From positions 1-64,000 of the forward strand of contig JAJPIZ010000041.1 of NCBI GenBank assembly GCA_021324435.1: DNA of 64,000 bases, read 5' to 3'. Source of the stretch: Anaerolineae bacterium (GTDB taxonomy: Bacteria; Chloroflexota; Anaerolineae; Anaerolineales; Villigracilaceae). Numbering within the stretch: the stretch's first letter is position 1; each line of letters opens with the position of its first letter. The notes under the pieces were generated by a model, which ran no database searches, had not been told where the DNA came from, and worked only from the letters and a program-made list of their open reading frames with translations. A program made the translations under genes and the position numbers. Shown one piece after another: positions 29,127-38,935 of this stretch.

Positions 29127-30507
29127 TAAAAGCACTTCTATTACTCCGCGCGCCGATCAGACCCAAACTGCTCCCTCTTCGCAAGCCACGAGATATGCAA
29201 CCATAGGTGTTGCTTTCGGGCTGTTATTTCCCCTCATAGCCACATTGCTTGAACTCGTGCGGGATCAACTGCCGTTTAATCTTGTAAACATCGTCGCAGA
29301 GCAACGGAGCGAGTTCCTATTATGGATCATTGATACCGCCCCCCTGTTCCTGGGCATCTTCGCGTGGTTGGCCGGCTGGCGACAAGACGCGCTCCTAAAA
29401 ATAAACGAGGCGTTGAAGGCACGCGAAAAAGAGATCGCATCCATCAACCTGGACCTTGAGCAACGCGTGGCGGAACGTATGCAAGCTCTGGAAGAGAGAA
29501 ATTCTCAAATGCGCGCGTCGGTCTTCTTTGCGCGGGAAATTGCCGAAATCCAGGATATTCCAACGCTTATCGCCGAAAGCGTCAAACTAATTACACAGCA
29601 ATTCAAACACTATCACGCCGCCATCTTTTTACTCGACGATCAGAGGAAATACGCGCTTATTCAGGCGGCATCGTCAGATGCAGGCAAAAAATTGGTCGAG
29701 CGCGGCTATCGTGTGCAAGTGGGTGACCAAAGCGTAGTAGGACGGGTGGCCGAACAAGGCAAACTCTACAATTTCACTGGCTCGCTCTTCTCTGGGGTTA
29801 GAGACCCCGAAATGCCGCGTACACGTTCGCAGATTGCCCTGCCTCTGTTTGTGCGCGGAAAAGTAATCGGCGTGCTGGATGTCCACTCGGAACAACTACA
29901 AGCCTTCAGTCAGAATGAGGCGGAAGTTCTTCAATTGCTGGCAGACCAAATTGCAATCTCCATTGCAAACGCGCGCCTCCTGAGCGAGTCCCAGACAATT
30001 GCTAATCAACTTAAAACGATTACTGCTGAACAAACCCGCAATGTTTGGCAAGCGCGTTTGAAGTCACGAGGCCTCGCCTATCAGTTCACGCCCGCCGGCA
30101 TCAAATCTATCCCGGCAGGAGCCCGCCCAAAAGATAAGGATGAGCTGAGCGTTCCGGTAATTTTACGCGGATTGGAAATCGGCAGTATCGGATTGAAACG
30201 AAAAGATGGGACCCGTTGGGCCGAGGCAGACCGGGAACTTGCAGAGAAGGTTGCTAATCAGGTGGCATTGGCCCTTGAAAACAGCCGCTTATTGGATGAA
30301 ACACGCGAGCGGGCACTTCAAGAGCAGGCAGTCGGCGAGATTTCGGCGCGCTTCAGCCGCTCGCTGGATGTAGATGCGTTACTGCAAACTGCTGCGCGCG
30401 AGCTGGGCACTCTGCCTGAGGTGGCCGAAGTCGCCGTATTTGTCGGCACGGATAACAATAAAGACAATAAGACAATGGACGGACAAGTCCGAGAGAAACT
30501 GCGATGA
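29119..30507 (+). CDS. Short membrane receptor with GAF domains, no output domain
   Basis: A 462-aa protein, the smallest of the six receptors. Two membrane helices (about 30-50 and 66-90) enclose only a short loop. They are followed by a coiled coil (EKEIASINLDLEQRVAERMQ), a full GAF at about 134-290 (KHYHAAIFLLDDQ, MPRTRSQIALPL), a reduced GAF-like region at 300-393, and the same truncated GAF beginning at 394-445 (VGEISARFSRSLDVDALL). There is no enzymatic output. It overlaps the preceding gene by 8 nt and the next by 4 nt. Confidence 0.85.
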   Translation: MIDKSTSITPRADQTQTAPSSQATRYATIGVAFGLLFPLIATLLELVRDQLPFNLVNIVAEQRSEFLLWIIDTAPLFLGIFAWLAGWRQDALLKINEALKAREKEIASINLDLEQRVAERMQALEERNSQMRASVFFAREIAEIQDIPTLIAESVKLITQQFKHYHAAIFLLDDQRKYALIQAASSDAGKKLVERGYRVQVGDQSVVGRVAEQGKLYNFTGSLFSGVRDPEMPRTRSQIALPLFVRGKVIGVLDVHSEQLQAFSQNEAEVLQLLADQIAISIANARLLSESQTIANQLKTITAEQTRNVWQARLKSRGLAYQFTPAGIKSIPAGARPKDKDELSVPVILRGLEIGSIGLKRKDGTRWAEADRELAEKVANQVALALENSRLLDETRERALQEQAVGEISARFSRSLDVDALLQTAARELGTLPEVAEVAVFVGTDNNKDNKTMDGQVREKLR

Positions 30508-32888
30508 ACTCTATAGACTTCAGAAAAAGACTCGCCTCATTTGGTTCGCTGATCAAGAAACTGAACAGCAAACTGAGTCTGCGCGCCAAATTAATCATTT
30601 CGGTGGTTGGCGTCTCAGTCGTTTTCCTTGCCATATTGGCTTATTACAATTATCAAAACACTCGCAAAGAACTGACCGATGGCCTCAGCGACAGTCTCCG
30701 CAACGTTTCTCAAGTTCAGGGCGCGGCGATAGGAAATCTTCTCGTGCGGCAGATCAACTTGTTGCAATCACTTGGCAGTAGCAAGACAATTCAGGATATG
30801 GCAACCGCGTGCAACGAGACGCATTGTGGAGATCCACAGGTGCAGACGGATCTGGCCACCCTGGAGGCGGAATGGCAGGAAGCAAACGCCGCACACACCG
30901 ACAACGATCCGCTTGTGCAATCGGTTATCAACAATTCAGCCGCTGTTGAAATCAACAGTTTTCGCGAAAATTTCCCGGATAACCTGGAAGTGATTGCCAC
31001 GAATCAATACGGCCTCGTTTTGGCCGCTTCCAATCGAACGACGCATTACTCTTACTTGAATGAAACCTGGTGGCGCAAAGCCTATGACAATGGACGCGGC
31101 AACATCTATATCGGTGAGCCGGAATTGATTCCGAACATCAATCAATATGCTTTTGTGATTGCTGTGCCGCTTCGCTCCCCAGGAACTCGGCAAGTTATCG
31201 GCGTTCTGCGAACGGCTGTGCGTCTTTTGCCGGCTCGCGATCTTCTCGCCTCGGCCCAGATCGGCCAAACCGGTGCGACTGCATTGGTCTTCCGTGCAGG
31301 TAAAGTTCTCAACGACCGAGGCGTTTTGGAACAGTGGCCTTCATCCAACATTCTGCAACTTAGCGATACGCCGATGACAGAAGTTATGCAGATGCCACTA
31401 GGCGAGGACAATCAGCAACGTATTGTCAGCCAGGCCCGCGTTGAATCCTCTGATCCCGCTCTGGGAAATTTCATCTTTACGTTGCAATGGCGTGTGGTAG
31501 TGAGCATTGATCCTGCCGAAGCGCTGGCGCCAGTCAACCAAGCCGCCCTGAACAACCTGACAATCAGCCTCGGTATTCTGTTAATCTCAGCCTTGCTGGC
31601 GCTTGCATTGACTCAATATTTGACCGGGCCAATCCTCCGCCTGACTGCCGTGGCCGAACGCGTGCGTTCCGGCGACCTGAGCGCCCGCGCCAGAGTGGAA
31701 AGCGAAGATGAAATCGGCGTCCTTGCGCAAACCTTCAACCAGACAACCTCACAATTAAGCGACCATATTAATACATTGGAACAACGCGTGGCAGATCGTA
31801 CTCAGGACCTTCAGCGACAAACCCTGCGTCTGCGTGTGGCTTCTGAAGTTGCCCGCGACGCCGCGGCGTCGCCGAACCTCGATGAGCTTCTCTCCCGCTC
31901 CAGCCTGCTGATCCGCGATCGCTTCAACTTCTACCATACCGGCATCTTCCTGCTTGATGAGAAAAAAGAGTATGCCGTCTTGCGCGCCTCGCCGACCGAA
32001 GCCGGCCGCGAGATGATGGCTAACAACCATCGGCTGAAAGTTGGCGAACAGGGCATCGTCGGACGCGTGGCCGCGACAGGAGAGCCGCGCATCGCACTCG
32101 ACGTTGGAGCGGATGCCGTTTTCTTCAACAATCCCATGCTCCCGCGCACTCGCTCAGAAATGGCGCTTCCTCTCAAGACGGCAGAAGGCGTCATCGGCGT
32201 GCTGGACGTGCAAAGCGATGAACCCGAAGCATTCACGCAAGATGATATTGCAATCATCCAGACCATGGCCGATCAACTGGCAACGGCCATTGAAAGACTT
32301 CGCTTGTTCCATCGCGTAGAAAGCAACTTAAGAGAGATGGAAAGGACCTACAGCGAATTTACGAACCGATCCTGGACTGCTTTCACGCGCGGCGGTACTC
32401 AGAACTTGGGTTACAAATTCGACAACATCCGATTGGAATCAATACAGCAAGTTCCAAATGAAGCAAAAGAGGCGATCAAAACAGGAAGTATTGTCGTAAA
32501 GCAAAAGTCCGGGAAAGAAGCGACGGAAACAGGGCAGGTCGCGGCGATTCCCATCCGCCTGCGCGGACAGGCCATCGGTGCCATTAATGTCCGCTTCCAA
32601 AGCCCGGAGGTATCCGATAAAACAATCGCCATGATCGAACAAGCCGCGGATCGTCTGGCCACAGCTCTTGAGAACGCCCGCCTGCTCGAAGAAACCAGAC
32701 AACGCGCTCAAGCCGACACGTTGGTGAGCGAACTCGCAGGACGGCTACGATCCACGCTTGACCTGGAGACTGTTCTTAAAACAGCCGCACAAGAACTGCA
32801 GAAAGCTTTTAACTTGAAAGAGGCCGAAGTGCGTTTGGGCCTGCCAAACGCGCATGAGCCCGAAAAGAAGAACGGCAACAGACAATAG
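30504..32888 (+). CDS. Cache-type membrane receptor with HAMP and GAF domains, no output domain
   Basis: A 794-aa protein. TM1 is at about 28-48. A large extracytoplasmic double-Cache-like region (about 52-345) includes NQYGLVLAAS and WWRKAYDNGRGN, typical of small-ligand sensors. TM2 is at 352-373 and HAMP at 373-425 (EDEIGVLAQTFNQ). A full GAF lies at 446-600 (FNFYHTGIFLLDE, MLPRTRSEMALPL), a reduced GAF-like region at 610-728, and a truncated GAF start at 733-780. There is no kinase domain. It overlaps the preceding gene by 4 nt; the following gene starts 49 nt later at its best-supported codon. Confidence 0.87.
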   Translation: MNSIDFRKRLASFGSLIKKLNSKLSLRAKLIISVVGVSVVFLAILAYYNYQNTRKELTDGLSDSLRNVSQVQGAAIGNLLVRQINLLQSLGSSKTIQDMATACNETHCGDPQVQTDLATLEAEWQEANAAHTDNDPLVQSVINNSAAVEINSFRENFPDNLEVIATNQYGLVLAASNRTTHYSYLNETWWRKAYDNGRGNIYIGEPELIPNINQYAFVIAVPLRSPGTRQVIGVLRTAVRLLPARDLLASAQIGQTGATALVFRAGKVLNDRGVLEQWPSSNILQLSDTPMTEVMQMPLGEDNQQRIVSQARVESSDPALGNFIFTLQWRVVVSIDPAEALAPVNQAALNNLTISLGILLISALLALALTQYLTGPILRLTAVAERVRSGDLSARARVESEDEIGVLAQTFNQTTSQLSDHINTLEQRVADRTQDLQRQTLRLRVASEVARDAAASPNLDELLSRSSLLIRDRFNFYHTGIFLLDEKKEYAVLRASPTEAGREMMANNHRLKVGEQGIVGRVAATGEPRIALDVGADAVFFNNPMLPRTRSEMALPLKTAEGVIGVLDVQSDEPEAFTQDDIAIIQTMADQLATAIERLRLFHRVESNLREMERTYSEFTNRSWTAFTRGGTQNLGYKFDNIRLESIQQVPNEAKEAIKTGSIVVKQKSGKEATETGQVAAIPIRLRGQAIGAINVRFQSPEVSDKTIAMIEQAADRLATALENARLLEETRQRAQADTLVSELAGRLRSTLDLETVLKTAAQELQKAFNLKEAEVRLGLPNAHEPEKKNGNRQ

Positions 32889-32937
32889 CAATAAGTCTAC
32901 GTCTGAAACAATGTCCCGAGAGAACAGGGTCCGTCCT

Positions 32938-35616
32938 ATGACTACCAGCAGATCACTTTCAACTATCCCTTCTCAGCGAGAGCGAAATGCAAAAATTATT
33001 GCCGCTTGGGGTGCGGGAATTTCCGCTCTTACTGCCGGTTTCTATGATTATGTAGCCATGCAGAGCGGCGCATGGCAGGTATTCGCGGTCAGCATTGACG
33101 TTTGGCTCTTAGCGGTATGCATGCTGATTAGCTTTTTCCTCATACGCCAGGGACGTATTCGAGCAGGCATATGGCTTATATTAATTTCAGCATACATCAG
33201 TTTCGCTGTGCCTCCACTCCTGCTTTCAGGATTAGGTTTAATTCTTGGAACCAGCCTTGCCATCCTGATCACCATCGTTGCCAGTATTTGTTTGGAGGGG
33301 CAGGAGGCCGAACGCGCGATATTCCTTGGGGCAGTATTCTCAGCACTTACCATCTTTATTGATTTATTCGTTCCAGAGGGCCGCCTGGCCGCGCCGGCCA
33401 TAATGCAACTGGGGCTTACAACATTCCTGGTTATTGCCGCGTCTATATTTGGCATTGTTTTCGTCCGCCAGTTCCAGCAGTTCAGAGTGGCGGCTCGCCT
33501 CTCTGCGCTGATTCTGATGATCTCGCTTCCCGTTGTTGCGGCCATAGCAATTGTAGTCACATCCCGCGCGGGGGCAATCATTGAAGAACAAGCCAATCAA
33601 AGCCTGAGAGTACACGATCAAATCGTAAATACCACCTTGAACACATGGCTTGACCTACATGGCCGCGCCTTGACAGAACTTGCCAGTCTTCCTGACATTA
33701 CAAGCATGGACCCGCAGCTACAACGGCCTGCCTTGGTCGCAATGGCAAAGGCATATCCAAACTTATTCCTGGTTCAGACCACAGACCTTAACGGCATCAA
33801 TATTGCACGCAATGACGGCGCGGCGCCAAAAGATTATCATGATCGGAACTGGTTTCTTGGCGCAAAGTCAGGAGCGCCCATCACTCTAGAGGCGTTAATC
33901 AGTCGAACCAACGGTAAACCGGCTCTTAATATGTCAACGCCTATCAGAGATGCCTCAGGGAGGATCATTGGCGTTGCGTCCATTGTCTCTACATTAGATG
34001 ATGTTGCCAATGAAGTGATATCAGCTACAGGCGAAGGCAAAGAAATTCTTATTTTTGTTGTAGACAATAGAAATAATGTGATTGCGCATCCTGATCCCGC
34101 ATTAACCGAAGGGGATAACCTGCATGATTTCAGTAATTATCCTCCTGTAGCAGCAATGCGGAAGGGAACCACGGGCATCATGGACTTCACTGATGAGAAC
34201 GGTACTCGGTGGCGCGCTTACATTTACTTAATGGACAATGGCTGGGGCGTTATTTCCCAGGAGCCTATAAATCTACTATTAGCCCCTTTGTATCTGTTTC
34301 AGAAGATTGCCATAGTGATTGGAATGGTCGGCCTCGCTATCTTGTTAAGCATAGCATGGCTCACGATTCGCCGTACGCTGAAGCCCATTGAAGGGTTAAC
34401 CGGGACCGTGGAAGCCGTTACCGCGGGCGATCTCACACGCATGGCAGAAGTTACAAGCGGCGACGAAATTGGCATATTGGGCGAGGCATTCAACAAAATG
34501 ACCGCCCAGATTCGAGAGTTAATTGGCGGGCTGGAGCAACGCGTCTCCGAACGCACGGCAGAAATCGAACGGCGCGCATCGCTGTTGCGCACAGCGGCTG
34601 AAGTTGCCAAAACATCAGCATCCATTCAGGACCTCGATGCGCTCCTCAACCAGACCGCGCGACTGTTGAGTCTGCGATTCGGTTTCTATCACACAGGCAT
34701 CTTTCTGCTGGATGAGGCTGGCAAGTTCGCCGTGCTACGCGCCACTAACAGTGAAGGCGGCCAAAGGATGCTGGTTCGAGGACACAAACTCGAAGTGGGA
34801 CGTGTGGGCATCGTGGGTAACGTTGCTCAAAGTGGACAGGCGCGCATCGCTCTCGACGTTGGAGCGGATGCTGTTTACTTCGATAACCCGGATTTGCCGA
34901 ATACACACTCCGAAATGGCTCTTCCATTAAGCGCTAAGGGACAAATCCTTGGCGTCCTCGATATACAGTCCACCGAGCCTCTTGCATTTACCCAGGAAGA
35001 CATTGAGACTCTGCAAGTGGTCGCCGACCAGTTGGCAATTTCAATAGAGAATGCGCGTTTGCTGGCAGAGAGTCAGGCCGCTGTAGAAGCGACCAGGCGT
35101 GCGTTTGGTGAAATCGCGAGCATGGCATGGAAAGAGAGATTGGGGGCCGATGGGGCAATTGGCTTCCGAACCACCAGCGAAAAGAGCGGGGTATCTATGA
35201 TAGATGCAGGCAACTGGTCACCTGAAGCGCTCAAAACCGCCATGGAGGCAAAAACAACAGCCTCCAGCGATGGAAGCACAATCTATGTACCCATCCTTGT
35301 GCGCGGACAATCCATTGGCGTATTGAAACTGGCAAAACCAGAGCGCGCCCAGTGGACCGAAATCGAGCAACAAGCCGCCGAGGTGATTGCCGATCAATTG
35401 AGCGGCGCGCTCGAGAGCGCCCGCCTCTTCGATAGCGCTCAACGACGCGCCGCCAAGGAACAAGCGCTGGGCGAGATTACATCCAAAATCAGCGCCTCTA
35501 CGAACATACGAAACGTCCTCCAAACCGCAGTGGAAGAATTGGGACGCGCCATTCCCGGCTCAGAAGTTATTATCCAGTTTCAAGGCGGCAGGGAAGTTGA
35601 AAGGTCGGAGAATTAA
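32938..35616 (+). CDS. Polytopic and Cache-type membrane receptor with HAMP and GAF, no output domain
   Basis: About 892 aa. The first 180 residues hold about six membrane helices. A seventh (about 188-208) leads into an extracytoplasmic Cache-like domain (211-444; DYHDRNWFLGAKSG, TPIRDASGRIIGVASI), then TM at 455-474, HAMP (GDEIGILGEAFNKM), GAF at 551-707, a reduced GAF-like region at 717-834 and the truncated GAF start at 840-885. This combines the polytopic front of the 27540 protein with the Cache-HAMP-GAF plan of its neighbours. I chose the ATG at 32938 because AGGG lies eight bases upstream. In-frame ATGs at 32911 and 32854 (the last overlapping the previous gene by 35 nt) lack a ribosome-binding site. 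Confidence 0.83.
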   Translation: MTTSRSLSTIPSQRERNAKIIAAWGAGISALTAGFYDYVAMQSGAWQVFAVSIDVWLLAVCMLISFFLIRQGRIRAGIWLILISAYISFAVPPLLLSGLGLILGTSLAILITIVASICLEGQEAERAIFLGAVFSALTIFIDLFVPEGRLAAPAIMQLGLTTFLVIAASIFGIVFVRQFQQFRVAARLSALILMISLPVVAAIAIVVTSRAGAIIEEQANQSLRVHDQIVNTTLNTWLDLHGRALTELASLPDITSMDPQLQRPALVAMAKAYPNLFLVQTTDLNGINIARNDGAAPKDYHDRNWFLGAKSGAPITLEALISRTNGKPALNMSTPIRDASGRIIGVASIVSTLDDVANEVISATGEGKEILIFVVDNRNNVIAHPDPALTEGDNLHDFSNYPPVAAMRKGTTGIMDFTDENGTRWRAYIYLMDNGWGVISQEPINLLLAPLYLFQKIAIVIGMVGLAILLSIAWLTIRRTLKPIEGLTGTVEAVTAGDLTRMAEVTSGDEIGILGEAFNKMTAQIRELIGGLEQRVSERTAEIERRASLLRTAAEVAKTSASIQDLDALLNQTARLLSLRFGFYHTGIFLLDEAGKFAVLRATNSEGGQRMLVRGHKLEVGRVGIVGNVAQSGQARIALDVGADAVYFDNPDLPNTHSEMALPLSAKGQILGVLDIQSTEPLAFTQEDIETLQVVADQLAISIENARLLAESQAAVEATRRAFGEIASMAWKERLGADGAIGFRTTSEKSGVSMIDAGNWSPEALKTAMEAKTTASSDGSTIYVPILVRGQSIGVLKLAKPERAQWTEIEQQAAEVIADQLSGALESARLFDSAQRRAAKEQALGEITSKISASTNIRNVLQTAVEELGRAIPGSEVIIQFQGGREVERSEN

Positions 35617-35621
35617 TTAAC

Positions 35622-38153
35622 ATGAAAAACATTTCTCCCCAGAATAAAACCTCCTTCGGGGCTTTCAGTTTTCGCACAAGGCTGATCGTAGGCAGTGTGT
35701 TCATTGCCTTTATTGCCATTGCAGCTATGGGATATTACATTTACTATCGCGCCCAGGCAGAGAGTGCGTATCTGACCAATCAACTCGATCAAAGTGTACA
35801 ACAACACGCAGAAGATGAACTGTCCGCTGTCAGCTCGGAACAGGCAAACGCGCTCAACAATTTCTTTGCATCTGCAAAGAAAGATATCGTCAATCTCGGC
35901 TCAACGACCGAGAAGTTTTTCGCGCAGGAGACCATTCTGGGAACCGGAACGTATTGGGACGCGACTCAGCAGTTATATCGTCTGCCGAACGGAAGTTGGG
36001 ACAATCAGAGAAGCGATGTTGGTTCAGTCTTCATCCCCGCCAGCGTTGAACTGAGCGATCCGCTGAATCAAGAACTAAATACGCTCAAGCAACTGGATTT
36101 TGTCGCACCGACCTTCCTCAAATCCAATCCGGATGCGATTGCAGTGTACTTCGGTGGCGGTCCGGGTGAGACCATTTATTATCCAAACATTGACCTGGCG
36201 TCTTTAGTGCCCCCGGATTTTGATATTACCAAACGTCCCTGGTTTGTAAAAGCCGCGCCTGCACAGAATCCTTCACACGCGCCCGTTTGGTCAGACCCGT
36301 ATCTGGACGCCGCTCAAAACGGCCTCGTAATTACCGGAAGTGTTCCTGTCTTTGACTCGAGAGGAAACTTCCGCGGCGTTGCCGCGATGGACTTCCAACT
36401 GAACCGAATTACAGCCCTGGTCTCCAACATCAAAGTTGGTGAAACCGGCTATGCCTTCCTTGTAGATAAAGATAAACGGCTGATTGCCATGCCGCCAGCC
36501 GCCTACGCAGATTTGGGGATCGCGCCCGACGCGTTTCCCCTTGGACAGCCTCTTGATCAGACCAAGGCGCCGCCTCAAATTCCCGCCTATTTCTGGACCA
36601 TTCTAACAAGCATTAGCACCGGGCAAAGCGGCCTGGAAACAATCTCTATAAACGGCATAGAGCGGTTTGTTGTCTATCGCCCTGTCCCGGAAATCGGTTA
36701 CGGCCTTGCCATCATTGTTCCGTCTCATGAATTGCTCACAGGCTCCATCGCTGCAAAAGAACAAATTGCCCAATCTTCCAAGAACACATTGGTACTGAGC
36801 GGTCTGCTGGTAGCCGCAATATTACTTGTTTCCCTCATCGCCGCGCTGACGCTGGGCAATCGGCTGGCGCGCCCACTTGGCGAGTTGACGCGCACCGCTG
36901 AAGAAATCGCCAGCGGCAATCTTGAAGCGAAAGCAGAAGTACACGGACAAGATGAGATCGGCGTATTGGCCGCGGCCTTCAATGTCATGACATCGCGTTT
37001 GAGAAACACCCTTCTGGGACTCGAACAACGGGTCGCGGAACGCACGTCCGAACTACAAATCGCCAACCAGAAGAACGAACGTCGCGCCCGGCAATTTGAA
37101 GCCATCGCACAGGTGGGACGCGCCATCAACTCGATTCGCGGAACAGAAGAATTACTGCCAAAGATTGCGTCCGTGATCAGTGAGCAATTTGGCTATTATC
37201 ACGTCGGCATCTTCTTGAACGACGAAAACGATTTCTTGACCTATCTCACAGCCGCCAACAGCGAAGGTGGGCAGAAAATGCTGGCGCGCGGCCACAACCT
37301 CCGCGTTGGCGAACAAGGCATTGTAGGTAACGTCGCAGGCACCGGTCAGCCGCGCATCGCCAGCAGTGTAGGCCAAGATGCGGCGTACTTCAACAACCCG
37401 GACTTGCCCGAGACGAAATCAGAAATGGCTTTGCCTCTACGCTCTGCCGGAAAAGTAGTCGGTGTGCTGGATGTTCAGAGCACGGAAGAAAATGCTTTCT
37501 CAGACGAGGATGTCAGTGTGCTGAACACGCTAGCCGATCAGGTTACTCTCGCGATTGATAACGCGAGGCTGTATGAATCCACGCGCCGATCTCTTGAAGA
37601 AGCAGAAGCGTTATATCGTCAATATCTGCGTCAGGCGTGGAGCCGACTGCCGCGCGAACAGCAACTGGCTGGATACCGGTACACGCCGCGCGGTGCGGCG
37701 CCACTGGACGCGCCCGTCAGTTTGGATAAAGACCAGGAGCAAACTCATACCCGCCTCACGGTCCCGATTAAGTTGCGTGGAGAGCTGATTGGCAATTTGG
37801 TCATTCAATCACAGGATAATCGGAACTGGAGTCAAGATCAGATTGACCTCGTCGAGGCAGTCGCGGAGCGAGTGGCACTATCGGCAGAGAATGCGCGCCT
37901 CTTCGACGAAACCAGCCGACGCGCGGAGCGCGAACGAATCGTTACTGAAATTACTTCGAAGATTCGAAGCACCAACGATCCTGATGAAATGATTAGAACT
38001 GCACTGGACGAACTGAGAAACGCTTTGGGCGCAACGCAAGTCCAGTTAATCCCACAAGCGATCAATGTTTCGCAGGACAACCAACACGAAATTTATTCTT
38101 CAACCCCGCAGGACACCAAAGACGGGCAACGCGGAAATGGAGCGAAAAAATGA
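35622..38153 (+). CDS. Cache-type membrane receptor with HAMP and GAF domains, no output domain
   Basis: An 843-aa protein. TM1 is at about 20-40. A long extracytoplasmic dCache-like sensor (45-385) includes KRPWFVKAAPAQNP, NGLVITGSVPVFDSRG and GYAFLVDKDKRLIA, features of amino-acid or carboxylate sensors. TM2 is at 388-410, then HAMP (HGQDEIGVLAAAFN), a full GAF at 492-650 (LPETKSEMALPLRS), a reduced GAF-like region at 657-763 and a truncated GAF start at 765-815 with a polar tail. There is no output domain. Its stop overlaps the ATPase start by 4 nt, so the last receptor is coupled to the ParA gene. Confidence 0.87.
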   Translation: MKNISPQNKTSFGAFSFRTRLIVGSVFIAFIAIAAMGYYIYYRAQAESAYLTNQLDQSVQQHAEDELSAVSSEQANALNNFFASAKKDIVNLGSTTEKFFAQETILGTGTYWDATQQLYRLPNGSWDNQRSDVGSVFIPASVELSDPLNQELNTLKQLDFVAPTFLKSNPDAIAVYFGGGPGETIYYPNIDLASLVPPDFDITKRPWFVKAAPAQNPSHAPVWSDPYLDAAQNGLVITGSVPVFDSRGNFRGVAAMDFQLNRITALVSNIKVGETGYAFLVDKDKRLIAMPPAAYADLGIAPDAFPLGQPLDQTKAPPQIPAYFWTILTSISTGQSGLETISINGIERFVVYRPVPEIGYGLAIIVPSHELLTGSIAAKEQIAQSSKNTLVLSGLLVAAILLVSLIAALTLGNRLARPLGELTRTAEEIASGNLEAKAEVHGQDEIGVLAAAFNVMTSRLRNTLLGLEQRVAERTSELQIANQKNERRARQFEAIAQVGRAINSIRGTEELLPKIASVISEQFGYYHVGIFLNDENDFLTYLTAANSEGGQKMLARGHNLRVGEQGIVGNVAGTGQPRIASSVGQDAAYFNNPDLPETKSEMALPLRSAGKVVGVLDVQSTEENAFSDEDVSVLNTLADQVTLAIDNARLYESTRRSLEEAEALYRQYLRQAWSRLPREQQLAGYRYTPRGAAPLDAPVSLDKDQEQTHTRLTVPIKLRGELIGNLVIQSQDNRNWSQDQIDLVEAVAERVALSAENARLFDETSRRAERERIVTEITSKIRSTNDPDEMIRTALDELRNALGATQVQLIPQAINVSQDNQHEIYSSTPQDTKDGQRGNGAKK

Positions 38154-38935
38154 GTTACATAGTCGCGATATCGAACGAAAAGGGCGGCGTCGCAAAGACG
38201 ACCACCACACTTTCGCTGGGCGCCGCGCTGGCAGATGCTGGAAATAAAGTTTTGCTGATGGACCTCGATCCGCAGGCGAACCTGACGCTTGCACTTGGCA
38301 TTGAACCTGGCTCTGCGGCAGTCACCTCCAGCCACATCTTGATCGAATCCGCGCCATTGATGAGCGCGCGGCTTGCGAGTGACGTTCCAAATCTCGATTT
38401 GATCCCCTCACACTCCAGCATTGAAAGCGCAGAGCAATTTCTGCCGGTACGAACTCATTACACTGCCGGGCTTAAACGAGCCATTGAAAATGCGGGGCCG
38501 CTCCTCTATGATTATATATTGCTTGATTGTCCCCCATTCCTCGGGGCGATCACTACAAATGCGTTAAGCGCCGCCGACCTTCTGCTTATCCCAACCCAGG
38601 CCGAGTATTTTTCAGCCTATGCCCTGCGCAACATGATGGGCATCATTCGACGGGTGCGACTTGAAAGCAACCCGGCGCTCGGCTATCGAATTCTGATCAC
38701 CTTGCTTGATCGCCGCAATCGCACACACAGAAACATTCAGGAACAACTTCAAAACACGTTTGGCGAAGGCCTTTTCAAAACCGTGATCGAAGTGGACACA
38801 AAACTGCGCGAAAGCCCCATCGCTGGTCTGCCCATCACACGTTACAAACCCGGCGCTCGCGGTTCGCAACAATATCGCGAACTGGCCCAGGAGCTTATGG
38901 AATATGTCAAAGAAAAAGATCAACAAACGGCTTGA
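38150..38935 (+). CDS. ParA/Soj-type ATPase
   Basis: A 261-aa P-loop ATPase of the ParA/MinD class. The deviant Walker A is EKGGVAKTTTT, with the signature first Lys. LLMDLDPQAN follows, and Walker B is YILLDCPPFLG. These proteins dimerise on ATP binding, usually bind DNA or membrane non-specifically, and position cargo. No parB or parS-like partner is adjacent. It sits between the last receptor (4-nt overlap) and the hybrid kinase (32-nt overlap). This suggests cargo positioning of the signalling complex, as ParC and PpfA do for chemoreceptor arrays. That role is inference; a chromosome-segregation role is less likely in this setting. Confidence 0.92.
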   Translation: MSYIVAISNEKGGVAKTTTTLSLGAALADAGNKVLLMDLDPQANLTLALGIEPGSAAVTSSHILIESAPLMSARLASDVPNLDLIPSHSSIESAEQFLPVRTHYTAGLKRAIENAGPLLYDYILLDCPPFLGAITTNALSAADLLLIPTQAEYFSAYALRNMMGIIRRVRLESNPALGYRILITLLDRRNRTHRNIQEQLQNTFGEGLFKTVIEVDTKLRESPIAGLPITRYKPGARGSQQYRELAQELMEYVKEKDQQTA

